From positions 3,968,001 to 4,032,000 of the forward strand of contig RQOL01000532.1 in NCBI GenBank assembly GCA_013076295.1: a DNA stretch of 64,000 bases. Direction: 5' to 3'. The notes under the pieces were generated by a model. It worked only from the letters and a program-made list of their open reading frames with translations. It was not told where the DNA came from and searched no databases. Source of the stretch: Sanderia malayensis. Its lineage: Eukaryota; Cnidaria; Scyphozoa; Semaeostomeae; Pelagiidae. This document shows positions 44,353 to 56,689 of the stretch, piece by piece (the first letter of the stretch is position 1; each line of letters starts with the position of its first letter). Made by a program: the position numbers and the translations under genes.

Positions 44353-47300
44353 ATGGGAATTATGAACTGCATACAGTGTTTAATTCGCAAAGAAGTCACT
44401 CAAAGAGACTCTTGTTTATCATGGCTTGCATTGGCAGCGTCCGTTTGCATTTTCTGCACAAGTCTGGGATTCATGTGGTCGTTCGGTCTCATATTCAATG
44501 CACTGCTAGACGAATACAAAGCATCAAAAGAAAAAACAGGTAAATGAGCCTCAATCAATCCATCCATTTCTTTTTTGCAAAATAATATTAGGTGAAATAA
44601 AGAATCGTTGGGGCAAAGCATCAACTTGCTTTTCTTAGGCCTGAAATTTTTAAAAAATTTGTTTTTATGGATATGGACTTTCCCTATGTGAAAATTGATG
44701 CCCCAACCAATCATATTTCACGAGAACCATTCATATTTCTATTTAGTTCTTGGATGTGGTTCGACCAGGGCGGCCTCTTTACATGATTACAACAATTACA
44801 TTAGGTTCAAAGTCTGCACGAAACACAATAGAGAATCCTATAGAAAATCTTCAATACGTACCACAGACTTATTTGTCCATTCTCTTATTCCTACGTTCTT
44901 TCAATGCACGTGTTTGCAGTGCAAGACCAACGAGGTATATTTTATTACCTCATTGTGCAAGACTTGTTTATTTGCGGAAGTGATGCTTTATCAAACCCAA
45001 TCGATTCATTCGGGACAAGTTTCAAAGCTACGCGCATTTTATTTTATAAGCAACTGCTTTATAAGCAAGGCAGTACTCGGCAAGGCAAAAAGTTAAGCAA
45101 TTTTAGTACTGGATTGAAGACTGCTAAGCAATTTGAAAAATTGTATTTTCAGTACTTAACAAGAAATGTGAACTGACACCATCTTATTAACAGAAATAAC
45201 CTTTTTCTAATCTATTTTCAAAAAACACGAACAAAAAATTAAGCAATTGCTAAGCAATTTGGGGGTCCCAATTAGCGGGGGGTTGGATTTTTGTTGAATT
45301 TATTTGAAAGTTGTTCTCCTTCCCCAGACTCAATTTTTATCTATTATCTATTATTATGGTATCTATTTATTTTGTGATTTTGAATACTCTGATATGAATT
45401 TTCAATACGCGTCACTTACGCGAAGTTGAAAAATTTAATAAGCGAGGGGGGGTCCTAATAAGAGCGGGGGGGGGGGTGGAAAAATTTTCAAAAATTAATT
45501 AGCGGGGGGACGGCAATTAGGCACCTAAGAGTATATATCACTGATGCTTCGTTCATCGGAGTTGCCACGGAGTTAATAGTCCTCTCCATGTTGTTTCGTA
45601 TAATGCTGTCGAAAAAGCCTTTGAGGATGTGCTGCACATGCATTGGTGCATTGGAATCTCCATGTGACGAATTATCTTTTTTTATCCATCCTTGTAATTA
45701 TTGGGAAAGTGGAGAAGGAGCAACCGTTCGACGAAACTTGGAAATGTTGGGGGTGTCACCTCACCCCCTCCTTTCACACTTCTCAGTAAATACGCCTTTG
45801 CTCCTATTTTGGTGTGTTTCTCTGTATTAAGATACACAGTCCATTTCAGGGCTGGCTTTAAAATCTCATATGGGTCCTGGTCAGGAGTCTGGAACGAGTG
45901 GATAATAATTTCCAAATTAAACAAGCGGCAGTGCCTTTGATTGAAATTATTTCCAGCTCATTACTTGTGGATTTAGGGACTTATTAGAGCACTTTCCTTA
46001 TATAAAGTCAACAAAATGAAGGGGAACACCTGCTATCGGGGCACTTTATGTAGTTTACTATTTGCGAGATAGGTTCTACTTACAAATTGCTTTTGAACTG
46101 CGGCTTCTTTCCATTTTAGCCTGGATTGGTTCCATTCCATTTGCCCTCGCCTTCATTTTTTCACCAGTCTGCCTTCTAGCAGCAAGAAAAGTCAGCGTCA
46201 GGCTTGGCATAATAATTGGAACGACATTCACCGGAACATCATTTATAGCAACCTCGTTTGCAACAAACATAAACCTTGTGTTCTTCACCTTCAGTCTTCT
46301 TTACGGCGTGGGATTCAGCTTCCTTATCATGAACACAAATAAATCAATTGCATTGTATTTTGACAAAAGATACGCCATTGCAAATGGTAAGTTTTTATGA
46401 CAAATATTCTCACTCACACCATGGAAGAAGAACACAGCTAGTAACTAGTAAGCTACAGTAAGCACCCTCGTGTAAGAACCAGTGAATTACGAACCTTCAG
46501 GTTGAAATTCCTGCTCAATTGCTCAAAGCAATAGAAGAAACAACATGTTATTGTGTTTGAACAATAGGCTGGATGCAGAATTCTCAGGCTCTTATATGCG
46601 GGTGTTTACTCTGTTTGTGTCTCCAGTTAGCTTTTAAGCTAAATTTTTTCACACATTAATAACGACTTTGATTCATTGATTGAAAACACTCTGTAATTAT
46701 ACATGTCTACAGGCAGCCTACCTTATTTGATTTTGTCACTGGAGGTTACAGTGGAACCCTGCAATGCAAGTCTCTACACAATTGTCTATTTACTCTATGC
46801 ATTCAGTCTCAGAGTTATTGTCAACTCCACACGACTAACAAGCACTAGCTTCATTTCATGGTTACTCTTTCTGCAGCAGAGGCGTGTGAGCGAAATGTAG
46901 CGGGGGACACCACAATAAAAAGTCTATGAACGTGACGTATTTAGTCTCAGAAAGGGCATTTTCATCCATAACAAAGGCATTTTCTATGTTTTTGGGTAAA
47001 GATGGGGGCACGTGGCCCCCTATACTCACCAGCTCCTTCCCGCCCGATTGTTCTGCAGGGGTCTCTCGGTGCAGTATGAAACGAGTGCAGAAAGTACGAG
47101 TAGCTTCACCTAGTGTAACAATAACCAAACTCTGTTATTCTTGTTCCAGGTCTCTTAACTGGAGGAACGTGCTTACTACAAATTCCCGTGACACGAGTAT
47201 TAATTGCTCTTTTGGAAAACTATAGTCTGCAGAAGACGTTGCAAATCTACGGGGCTGGTTCCACGTTGATTTGTCTTGTTGGCTCGCTTGCTTACTTCCC

Positions 47301-48895
47301 CACGAATTACGAAGCTGCGGAGGAGAAATGCCCTGCCCAAACAAAGAACGAAGACTCTCCAATGACGAAATGCAAATTGCTTCTCAAAAATAAACTGTTT
47401 TGTTTGTGGTTGTTCGCTGCGGCCATTATTATGCTTGAATACAGTGTATCGTCAGTGCATCAGGTAAATGGTTTCAACAGCTGTAATTTACACGCTTACG
47501 AGAAGCTAGAATCAAGTGAGGCGCTGAACACCAAGCTGTAAATTTACATAATCGTAGCAAAACATTCTTCTCGTCTAATTTCTTCTCATTCATTCTCATT
47601 TCATTCTTCAGGTCCAATTTGCTCTGGAGTCTGGTGTCTCAGAAAAAGTAGCAAGACAGTTTCCTTTCTACTCAGCAATATCTTCGAGCATTGGTCGTAT
47701 TACGGCTGGCTTTGTTTTCGATTTGAAGCGGTTGGATAAGGTCTACACATATCAAGTGATTTTACTCCTAACTGGCCTCATCTCCCTTCTCGGCTCAATG
47801 TCAACCAGCCAAAGTCATCTTGTTGCTTTCATTTGGGTGTTTGCAATATTTGACGGTATGTGCCAATGTGCTGCTTTTCCAACAATGAAATCCATCATTG
47901 GCCTGGATGTAATGAGCGAGGCAATGTCGCTCACGTTTCTGATATCTGGAGTTACGATGATGATGGGACCACCAATCGTTGGTAAGTCTTTCTGCGTTCA
48001 AAGCATCTTTGAGAAAACCGCGCGGCAAAAATAATATTCTCCATTAAAGTTTCCACAGAGAAACTGAAGAAATATGTCCCACGTTTTCCGCAAAATCGAT
48101 GAACCGTAAATCTTGAATTGTCCCCTTGAAACCCCCAACTCGCAACCTCCCCCCTTGAGTAAACCCCACTCTTAACATGTTGATTTTCACCATCAAGTCC
48201 TTATGGCACACCAGGTCTTCTAATAGTAATAGTATGAAGTGTCGTATAAAAATAGTTGTTTATGTAACAGTTTTCCGATGATTTTATAAGCCCCCCTCCT
48301 TCGAAGAAGCCCCTACCGAAAAATAAGAAAGTCAAATAAGTCCCCAGGGGTCTTATTCTAGGATTTACAATGTCTGCATCATCAACTTTCATCAAAGAAA
48401 CTGATTATAACTAATAGGTAATTTTTAAATTAAACCACCTTTCATTTTGAAACGCTCTTGCCTTAGAAATAACATACAATTCAACACCATAATACAGTGG
48501 CTAACTAAACTCCTAGGAGTCCTTAGATTCCTCAGTAGGAATCTAACTTCTGCTGTATTATTGCTCTGTACTTGTGTACATCGACCACTATAAGGTCAGA
48601 ATAGGCATACTCATCTAGAATTATATGTCAATGCGATTATATATTTTCTCCATTTTTTGTAGGTGTGATAGTCGACAAAACGAAAAGTTACAAAGCATTT
48701 TTTTATGTGGCTGGTATTCCGTTGATCGTCGGAGCTTTGATATTATTTTTATATAGATTCATGAAAGAGTTCAAGGCGTTAAGAGACGTTAAGCAAATTG
48801 AGTCAGATAAAATACTCAATAGTGAAATTGGTCCAGCCCAGGATAAGCAAGAGAAAGAAAATATATTTTTATTACAGTTGGAATCTAATGTCTAA
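44353..48895 (+). CDS. Transporter gene G: SLC16/monocarboxylate-transporter-like
   Basis: Exons 44353-44539, 46120-46386, 47150-47463, 47612-47981 and 48663-48895 join to about 456 residues. It is near-identical to E in every exon, with changes such as FIFSPVCLL for YILSPVCLL, SSIGRITAGFVFD for SGIGRFTAGFVFD, and YAIANG for YAIADG at the exon 2-3 junction. All splice sites are canonical and phases are the same (1, 1, 0, 1). Intron 1 lacks the TTAA transposon of E; intron 4 keeps the old MITE. It looks functional and is the last gene of the array. Confidence 0.87.
45236..45520. repeat. G-rich MITE-like repeat, intron 1 of gene G
   Basis: Blocks AATTAGCGGGGGG appear near both ends and AATAAGCGAGGGGGGG in the middle, so the composition resembles the CCGTAAATTC family on the opposite strand. 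I cannot define ends or a target duplication. Confidence 0.4.
48108..48375. repeat. Degenerate CCGTAAATCC-family MITE, intron 4 of gene G
   Basis: The left CCGTAAATCTTGAATTG and right CTAGGATTTACAATG ends are better preserved than in the E copy (39639-39890). Same site and orientation as in E. Confidence 0.65.
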
Positions 48896-48981
48896 TTGTT
48901 TTCTAATTCATACGTTGTTTCAAATTAGTCAAAGATAAACATTCATATCGACGAGGTGAAATAAATTGTAAACGTTTAATT

Positions 48982-50168
48982 TTTTCATTGGACAAATTTA
49001 TTTCATGACACGCAACATTTGATACAAAAGCGAAGTAAATTCATCAAGCTTTGTCTTTCTCAGTGTAAACATGCTTTATTTCCACTGAATTAAAACACCA
49101 CTAGCGCCACGTTTCTAACCAACTTAACTATTGAAGAATGACATCTGTAATAACTACCAAAATGCAATAATGTGGGATAGTAGTTGTTTCTTCAATTGCA
49201 TAAAGTCGTGCAACCTTATACCCGCAAAAGATGGCGACCGAAGAATATTTTTTCGCCATGCTTTTATTCCTTGACTCGTATTTTGGCACAACTTTTACTT
49301 AAAAACATAATTTTAACTTTCACCATAAAGTCATGAATTAACAAAGCGAACCTTAAATACAAAAGAAGATAAAATATGCAAAGAAAGACTCACCGTGCTG
49401 ATAAAAACTCCGTGTGCTTGCTTTGTTACTTTGCTCTTCGCTTTCATTAAAAGCGGCCTAAATTCTCTTTCATCGTGTACTGTACATTATGTGTGGACAC
49501 TTGGGTAATCAGCAAATGTAAATGATCCCTCTTTTCTCATGGGAATGGGGGAAGAAGGGCAAAATGTAAGTGAGCCTGAAATGTATTCAATTCGAAAACT
49601 TTCTATTGTTAAAATTTTAAAAGTGTGAAAGGAAAAAGCAAATTTAGATAATGTGACTGCAGTGAAATCTCCAAGCTATTGTCACGGGGAGAACCAAAGA
49701 ATTCTTCATTGTAGCTATCGGGAGCTAGAAAAGTGAGTTAACCTTATTCTATCAACTTTTTTGTATAGAAATGAAAAATACGGCAGTAAAAAGGACTACA
49801 AATTAACATAAGATAATATAAAACTAAATACAAAAGAAAAACTACATTGAAAGATATTTAATAACTTTTGGAATTAATTTTGAAGGAAAAGAGTGGAAAA
49901 CAGAAAAATGTTACACTTGAAACGCGCTTGAGGCCTCTGATGTCATATTTGCTCGACCGAGACTCCGTTGCATATCAAATAAGCATGACGTCACAATTGA
50001 ATTAAAAAGAGAATGGTCAATTCATAGCTTGTCAATTTTGTAAAATTAATTGACGTAGAATAAAGTGCATCTTGCATTTCGAGGAGAAACTATGAAAAAG
50101 TAAAGCTCAACAGTTATAATTATCAATATTAACTAGAAGTAACTTCACAGCGCAACTGTCAAAGAAAT
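48982..50168. other. Intergenic stretch between G and the SHIPPO gene
   Basis: AT-rich sequence; the first 100 bp are the end of the segmental duplication. No open frame with splice sites or homology is visible. The SHIPPO gene's promoter and any 5'-UTR exon should be in its right half. Confidence 0.5.
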
Positions 50169-53100
50169 ATGTCAAGAAAGTCGACGAGAAGTTGTGGTGA
50201 AAATCTTGGAAGTTTAGAGGAAGATGAAGAAATCAGAAAAGCGGAAATTGTTAATAATAATATTGATAACGATAAATCAACAAAACAACACGGCTTGTTA
50301 GAAGAAGATGAAAATAAAAAGGTTATTGATCAGTCAAGAGAGTTTGATGTCCTTGAAAAGATGAGAAATATTCATCAACTTGTTTTGCGACACAACAATG
50401 AAGGTAAAAAGATAATTTTCTTATACAAAGTATAATGTTATGCATCAAGTTTAAAATGGTTCTTAGAAGCTGGTGAATAAATGCTTTTTTGCATCTTCAA
50501 AATGATTGGAAGACAGAAAAAGCAAAACAATATTGTAGATTGTTGTAGCTACTTGAAAAAGTACAGAGTGTCTCTGCAGAGAGAAAGGCATAGCTCTAGC
50601 AGTGGCATGCGACATCAACTACATCATGTTTGTAGCTAAGGCTATAACAAACACATTGGCGATTATCGAGCCTTATAGTTGCTGTGATCCCCTGTAAAAA
50701 AATGCTATTTGTGGTCATAGAAATGCAGCAATAGGTTCAATGAATTCCATGAATAATGAATAGAGCATCAAAACGATACTAAATATTGATTTACCACAAA
50801 AGCCCACTCATTAATTAAATTGTTGAAGCTAAACAAAATTGGCGAAAGCAATAATTTGATTTGCCTGAAGAGCATCTTGGTTTCTATACTATGCTAAAAT
50901 ATAGAAACCAAGATGCTAAAATTGTTTTATCGACAACGTTGCATTGCATTGAAGGCAAGAGGACACCTATGGGTACTTATATCCCAGCGGAAGGAAAACA
51001 GCGATTGACCCAGCTGGCTGTGCCAACTCCTGGACCAACAGACTATAACCCAAAGATGACCATTAGCAGGCAAGCAGCTCCACAGTATTCTATTGTTGGT
51101 AAAGAAAAGAAGCAAATGGGTAAGGCAGTGATACACACCAATCAGGCATTCCTAACCACATAGATAAATGAATTCACAGCTCACATCTATGAGGTCCGAG
51201 AACCATTAGTTCAAGTAGTAACCATCCTGTTAATTCAAAGAATTTTGATATGGCTATTAAGAAGCATGGGAACTGATTTTTTATTATCCATCCATTCCTG
51301 ATAATAGGAGTCAGGTATATAAGGCACATATTGAAATCCTATTCCCTAACGTATCTTTATAACACTGATATAACCATACAATTTCACAGCCCAACAATCA
51401 CCAGGACCGAATAAGTACAACACCCAGCAAGATTTGGTGTGGAAAGATCGCAAGATAACCTTGAAGGGAAAAGGTCGGATGCTCGGTGTCGGAATCAAAA
51501 CGGACGTGGACAATTCTGTCGGGCCGGCAGCGTATGACGTCACTCACAGAGGGTTTGGAATAGGAGAGAAATCAAAGTATACAATGGGATTGAAAGGCAT
51601 GCTGCGGAATGGTCCACCGGACAGACTGGTCAACCCAGTGGATACCATTGGTAAGGAAATATGAAGATTGTGAAGATCAGTAAAACGTGAAACGAAAGGA
51701 GTCGGAGTGAAATAACCAAGTGTCATTATTGTATTTATAGGATTCGGCAGTCCTGGACCCGCGGAGTACAATCCAAGATCAAGTTATAAGAGGCATGGAG
51801 TGAACAGCCAATCATTTGGATTGCTGTTGCGCAAAAAAGACAAAACCAATTCTCCAGGTACGCGTGAAAAGGCACTGCATGCAAGAGGGTCAGTGAGGGC
51901 GATGCAATGTCATTACTGCAGTATTACTAGACAAAATTACAAGTACAACAAATAGGGAATTATGAAATTGATGCATTGTTTAATTCACAGGCCCAGCGGA
52001 GTATAACATAGAGAAAGACAAAGCAAATGGGCCATTGTATTCATTTGGAGCGAGACTGAAGTCACCACCTGGTAAGGAGGCTCTACCTCGGCATGATAAT
52101 CATATCATCACCATCACAATCATCATCATCAGCATAGTCATTCTACCTCTCCAATTTTAATAATGCCATGCTATTGTCCATGATAAAACATGTTATGCTT
52201 TTCACTGCAGTAATGTGCGACTGTACACCGGGTCCAGGCTCATATCAAATTGGAACAACAATAGGAAAATCGGTGGCAAAATCAATCAGTGGGCGACAGA
52301 TCATCAAGAAAAGTGAGTATGGAAATCCAGTGGTGTAACCTTGTGGTTACGACGCTGGATGCGATACTCTGGAGACCATAATGCTTCAAATATGCGCCAA
52401 GGCGTTTATTAAGTTTTGCAGGCTTCGTACGGGGCGTTTATTGGAGAGAGCGGTTAAGGAAAATGTTTATGTAAAGCATTGCAGTACATAGTAACAATGG
52501 ACTCTATTCTTTCAGAGGATGTATTGCCAAGCCCCAACACTTATACACTGCCAAGCTCGATAGGCAAGGGACCGAAAAACCAGATGACGTACAGAGCTTT
52601 TGAAACCGCCGGTAAGTATGCATGGCAGGTATATTTCATGATATATTTTAAGCATTATATTCGTTAATCTTCACACATTATAAATGAAATCGATTGTTTT
52701 TGTAGTTGAGTCAACGCCAGGTCCAACTGAGTACAGCCCGCTGAATGAAAACCTACCCAAAGGACCGACGTTCACGTGCAGAACACGGTGTCGTCCAGGC
52801 TATCCGGACATCTTACATCATTCCGAACACGGTAAGTTAAATATCACTGATTTCCGCGCATGTTTTTAATGCTTTCAGCACAATGTACATCTTCGCATAG
52901 CAGATGCCGTAACAGAACATTTTTACGCACGTCGTAAAAATTATGGCTATTACTAAAAGCGGGAACGGAGAACGACCAGGGAACGACCGCAGAACGGAAT
53001 ATCCTGGGAACGACCGGGGAACGGTCGGGGAATAACCTGGGAACGACCGGGGAATAACCTGACTATGAAACTATGAAACAGTGTGAAATTTGCCAGTAAA

Positions 53101-55049
53101 ATAAATAGGAAAACACAGAGAAAAACGTGGAAACGCTTACTGCACGGTTTCAGCGAATTTTTTTAGTTTTAATAGGTAAACAATTATTCCCCGACCGTTG
53201 TTTTTGTTGAAAAACATCAAAAGTGTGCAAAATAAAAGCAAAAAAGATATGTATTGATGTGTGTTAATCGATTCTTATCACTTAAACAGCTGTCACCCGA
53301 AATCCTGACGTCGGCCCTAACACCTACTATCCCAATCGATGCATTTCGAAGAACGACAAACCAGCATATTCGATGGGGACGAAATCTAAACAAAAGATCG
53401 GTGAGTTATTGCATGCATTCAAGCATATACTGTGCTGATTGAAAATTCTGCTTGAGTAAATAAAACCTGTACAAAAAGATAAATTTTCTACAATAATCAT
53501 CTGTTTACTTATCTAAATTCTAATACTGCTTCAAAACCAACTTCAACTGATTATTCACTTACCGAATGGGGTCTATCGCTTTGGAATAGCAAGGAGTTAT
53601 TTTGGAGCAAAACTACTTATATTTAGATATTCGGAACAAGTTCCCAATTGGTCTAATGTCTGTCTTTGCTTAATCAACAGAAAACACCCCAGGCCCAACA
53701 ACTTACAACGTCAAACACACGACAAGAACGGGTAACTGCCATGCACCTGCATTTTCAATTGGCAAACGAATAGATGGAAAAAAAGGTATGAAGCATTGAG
53801 ATGCAGGAAAAACCCGCACATAGATCCTGCAAGATTTGTATACACCCATTTTCTCTTTAAAAGAAACCATTTATAAGAAGCCGGGCCATATTTTCAAAAC
53901 TTAAGAAACTTTGGCATTTCAGATATTTCAGTTGCTTGCGATGGAATTTGCATTTCTTTTTGCTTCCCTATTCAATTCATGTTTGACAGTTGAGTGACAA
54001 AAGATAAAGAGAAGGGCGATGAATTATGGGAAATTAGGTTTGGGTTTTAAGAAACTTGCTAAGAACCCTACCATAAATAGGGTGAAAGCTAAGAAACTCT
54101 GGTACGACGATTTTGCATAGTTTCTTATAAAAAATGGGTGTATGTATGAGCGGCCCAGTGGTAGGGCATCGGCGTGGCAGGCCGAAGGTTGTGGGTTCGA
54201 ATCCCACCCAGTCACCAAGCCTGGTCAACACGTTGGGGTGAGAGATCAGCTTGTTGTCGTTGGAAGTGAGAGCCCAACTTTCGGGCAAATAAAACCTTTG
54301 GATTTCAGCGGCTCTGTCATGATGCTCGAGAGTTAGACTTCATCTAATATGTACTCGCAAGAGCTCATGGTAGTACAATACCCCAGAGTCTGGGGTGTTG
54401 CTAAGAGTGGGAATCTAGCGCTTATAAGGGACGAGCGCAATTGCTCTTTTTTGCTTATGTTTTACCTTCAGATTTTTTGTAGCTGCAAGTTTCTTATAAA
54501 CAATGGGTGTATCCAACCCATTATTAGAGCCCTAACTTTATTTTTTTTCTTCAGATGTTCTGAGTCCTGGCCCAGCAGTTTATTATCCAATACCAAAGAG
54601 ATCGACAACAAGCTACAGTATCAGTGGATGGAACAGAAAAAAATATGGTATGGTGAAAGGTATTCAAACCCAAATAGTCAAAAATTGAAGGGGTGAAAAG
54701 GGGTGATTGCTTTGCTCCCTCTGTCATTTAAAAAAGGGAGATGGTTATTTTGCTCAAGAAACACGTCACAAAATGTTCCGTTGTTGAAACTGTGAAGAAC
54801 ACAACACACAGCATATGTATTCCCCCAAATTTCTGACTCGAAAACTCTTTCATGTTACTCTTAGTATGTACCGAATGCTGACGACTTTGGTCAATCTTTT
54901 CAGACACGTGTTCCAATCTACCAGCAGCCAATGCTTACGGTGTACACGGACAGACTCGCAAGGGAAAGTGCAGAGGACCGGCAGCAACGCTAAAAGGCAG
55001 ACCAAGCCCGTTCGTCTATTCAGGCTTCTCCAGACCAATGAATGTGTAG
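50169..55049 (+). CDS. SHIPPO / ODF3-like sperm-tail PG-rich repeat protein, 12 exons
   Basis: Exons 50169-50403, 50955-51119, 51390-51650, 51741-51857, 51991-52071, 52211-52312, 52516-52611, 52706-52831, 53290-53400, 53681-53785, 54555-54647 and 54904-55049 join to about 545 residues. Repeats of the form PGPxxY recur: TPGPTDYNP, SPGPNKYN, VGPAAYDV, SPGPAEYNP, PGPAEYNIE, TPGPGSYQI, SPNTYTLP, TPGPTEYSP, VGPNTYYP, TPGPTTYNV, SPGPAVYYP. The C-terminus SPFVYSGFSRPMNV resembles ODF3-family ends. These proteins bind or line ciliary and flagellar microtubules. Human ODF3 is shorter, about 250 residues, so this is a longer, repeat-rich member with an acidic, charged N-terminus. The exon 2 acceptor is the least certain site. 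All eleven introns are phase 1. Confidence 0.85.
50871..50917 (+). other. Perfect 18-bp hairpin in intron 1 of the SHIPPO gene
   Basis: AGCATCTTGGTTTCTATA at 50871-50888 pairs exactly with 50900-50917 across an 11-nt loop. It lies about 37 bp upstream of the chosen exon 2 acceptor. The stem is shorter than a usual miRNA precursor; it could be a MITE footprint or affect acceptor choice. Confidence 0.6.
52968..53062 (+). repeat. Short tandem repeat GGGAACGACCGG, intron 8 of the SHIPPO gene
   Basis: About six imperfect units of GGGAACGACCGG or GGGAATAACCTG follow one another. A related block lies inverted at about 19407-19475 in gene A, so it is a dispersed family. Confidence 0.65.
54144..54487 (+). 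repeat. tRNA-derived SINE, copy 3 (full length), intron 10 of the SHIPPO gene
   Basis: The tRNA-like head has GGCCCAGTGGTAGGGC (A-box region) and a perfect B box GGTTCGAATCC at 54194-54204. Next come the body (CAACTTTCGGGCAAAT) and the long tail ending ACCTTCAGATTTTTTGTAGC. A 25-bp target duplication flanks it (54119-54143 and 54488-54512) with one mismatch. The sequence continues well past a tRNA's 73 nt and the acceptor stem does not pair, so it is a retroposon and not a tRNA gene. Confidence 0.88.
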
Positions 55050-55543
55050 AGGGACCTGACGCATGTAATTTTTCGCGTAGATAATGCATATGTGTAATTG
55101 TTATTAAAGACAGTAAATTGGTAACATATGTGTTACTGTATTAAAATGCCTCGATTCTCTTCATCCTGCGTTGCGGAGGAGCGCCACGCGAGAAAATATG
55201 AATTGTATTTGTATTGTACCTAGAAAGAAAATGGCTTGGCGCGTACACCAAATCTGTCGAAGATAGTAATTAATTCTCAGCAAATATAATCGCCCAAGAA
55301 TTATATGAACAAAATTGACTTGATAATGTATCGGACAATATATTATTACTCTTATTATTACCATATATAAATCATACATTTATTTCCGATAATATTTACA
55401 GCACAGACAGCGTTTAATGTGCTTATAATTTACATTTGACATTATATACAACATTAGCTTATAGCAAATCAAGTAAATGATGGACGGAGTTTAAGAGAGC
55501 AGCCAAAATGAAGCTCGAACCTATAACCTTCAAAAGAGAAGTA

Positions 55544-55719
55544 CAGTCTACTCTCGATAAGTGGAACCTGCACGGGACCGAAAAAAATGGTTCCACTTAT
55601 CGAATGTTCCACTGATCCGAATTATAGGTTTGTTAATGCAAATCCAAGGGACCGGAGAAATTGGCTCCACAAAACGAAAGTTCCAATTATCCGGGGTTCC
55701 ACTTATCGAGAGTAGACTG
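55544..55719. mobile_element. 176-bp pogo/Tigger-like MITE
   Basis: The terminal inverted repeats CAGTCTACTCTCGATAAGTG are perfect over more than 20 bp and flanked by TA (55542-55543, 55720-55721). CAGTC-ACTCTCG termini with TA duplications match the pogo/Tigger branch of Tc1/mariner. An internal AAGTGGAACC motif recurs. It lies about 500 bp past the SHIPPO stop. Confidence 0.85.
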
Positions 55720-56689
55720 TACTTCAAACTCAACCAGCACGGCCCTCTACCAATCACATCAGATATTAACAGCGGCGAAGGAGTCGGGGTACATGTCCCG
55801 TTGATGAATAAGAAATTTCCCTTTAAATTAAACACGTGCTAAGCTTCGCCCTTTTCATTGTGGTACCCAACCCACTTGTTGGTTACCTTATGCTCCTACG
55901 ATTCTGGATATTAACAATACCATCACCCAATCAGAGGCATACTGAACAAATAATCAAAGCTGAAGTCAATGAAAATGCAACATTAACCCTTGAAATAATT
56001 CTGTAAAACATAATTGTAAAACATTCTACTCGTTAACAGCGACTTCAGAATAGTTAGGTAAAAAATGAAATCATTCATTTCACAATTCTGTTCAATATGT
56101 ATTTACTTACAATATAATTTTGTGTGTAATAATATTTCCATATATACACGATAAACATACAGATAGGAATGATGGAAATTGGTATTGCAGTTGTGAATCC
56201 TGATATAACGGGCGACGAAGAAGCACAAAAACACATCGTAACATTTCGAGTCTTCCAATCCGACCGTAAAATGTATATAGTATAAAACAGCTTCAGGGAC
56301 AAGCTGCTTAATCGTATTGTAATGTCAATTTTTGCGTTATGTTCTGTTTCTTATATCTTATGTTTCTCTTTTCTTTAAATTTACTTATCCATCTATGAGC
56401 CTGTATTTGACTTCGAGATTTCAAATACAGACCATTATCAGATTTTCATGATGGCGGACTGGTGACAAACCTTGTGGTCTCTTTCTGTGAAATACCTCCG
56501 ACTACAACTGTAATATATCGGAATGAAGTTCGTTGTCATATGGCCTTGTTATATCGTGACCCTGCAACAGTTAGTCATAGTCATAACAACTCTTAAGAAA
56601 TGGATCAAAACATATAACAGCGGATATCTAAGGGATCTATTGGATCCCCCAAATGGATCTAGTGATGAACATTCCGCAAAAGCCTCGAA

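Larger units (their letters stand above)
41199..49081 (+). repeat. Segmental duplication, copy 2 (F + gene G)
   Basis: Matches 31420-40658 in the same order and orientation. The left junction near 41199 falls in what was D's intron 2, so F starts at exon 3. The D-E spacer (32859-34826) corresponds to 42420-44352, with substitutions and small deletions. Confidence 0.85.
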
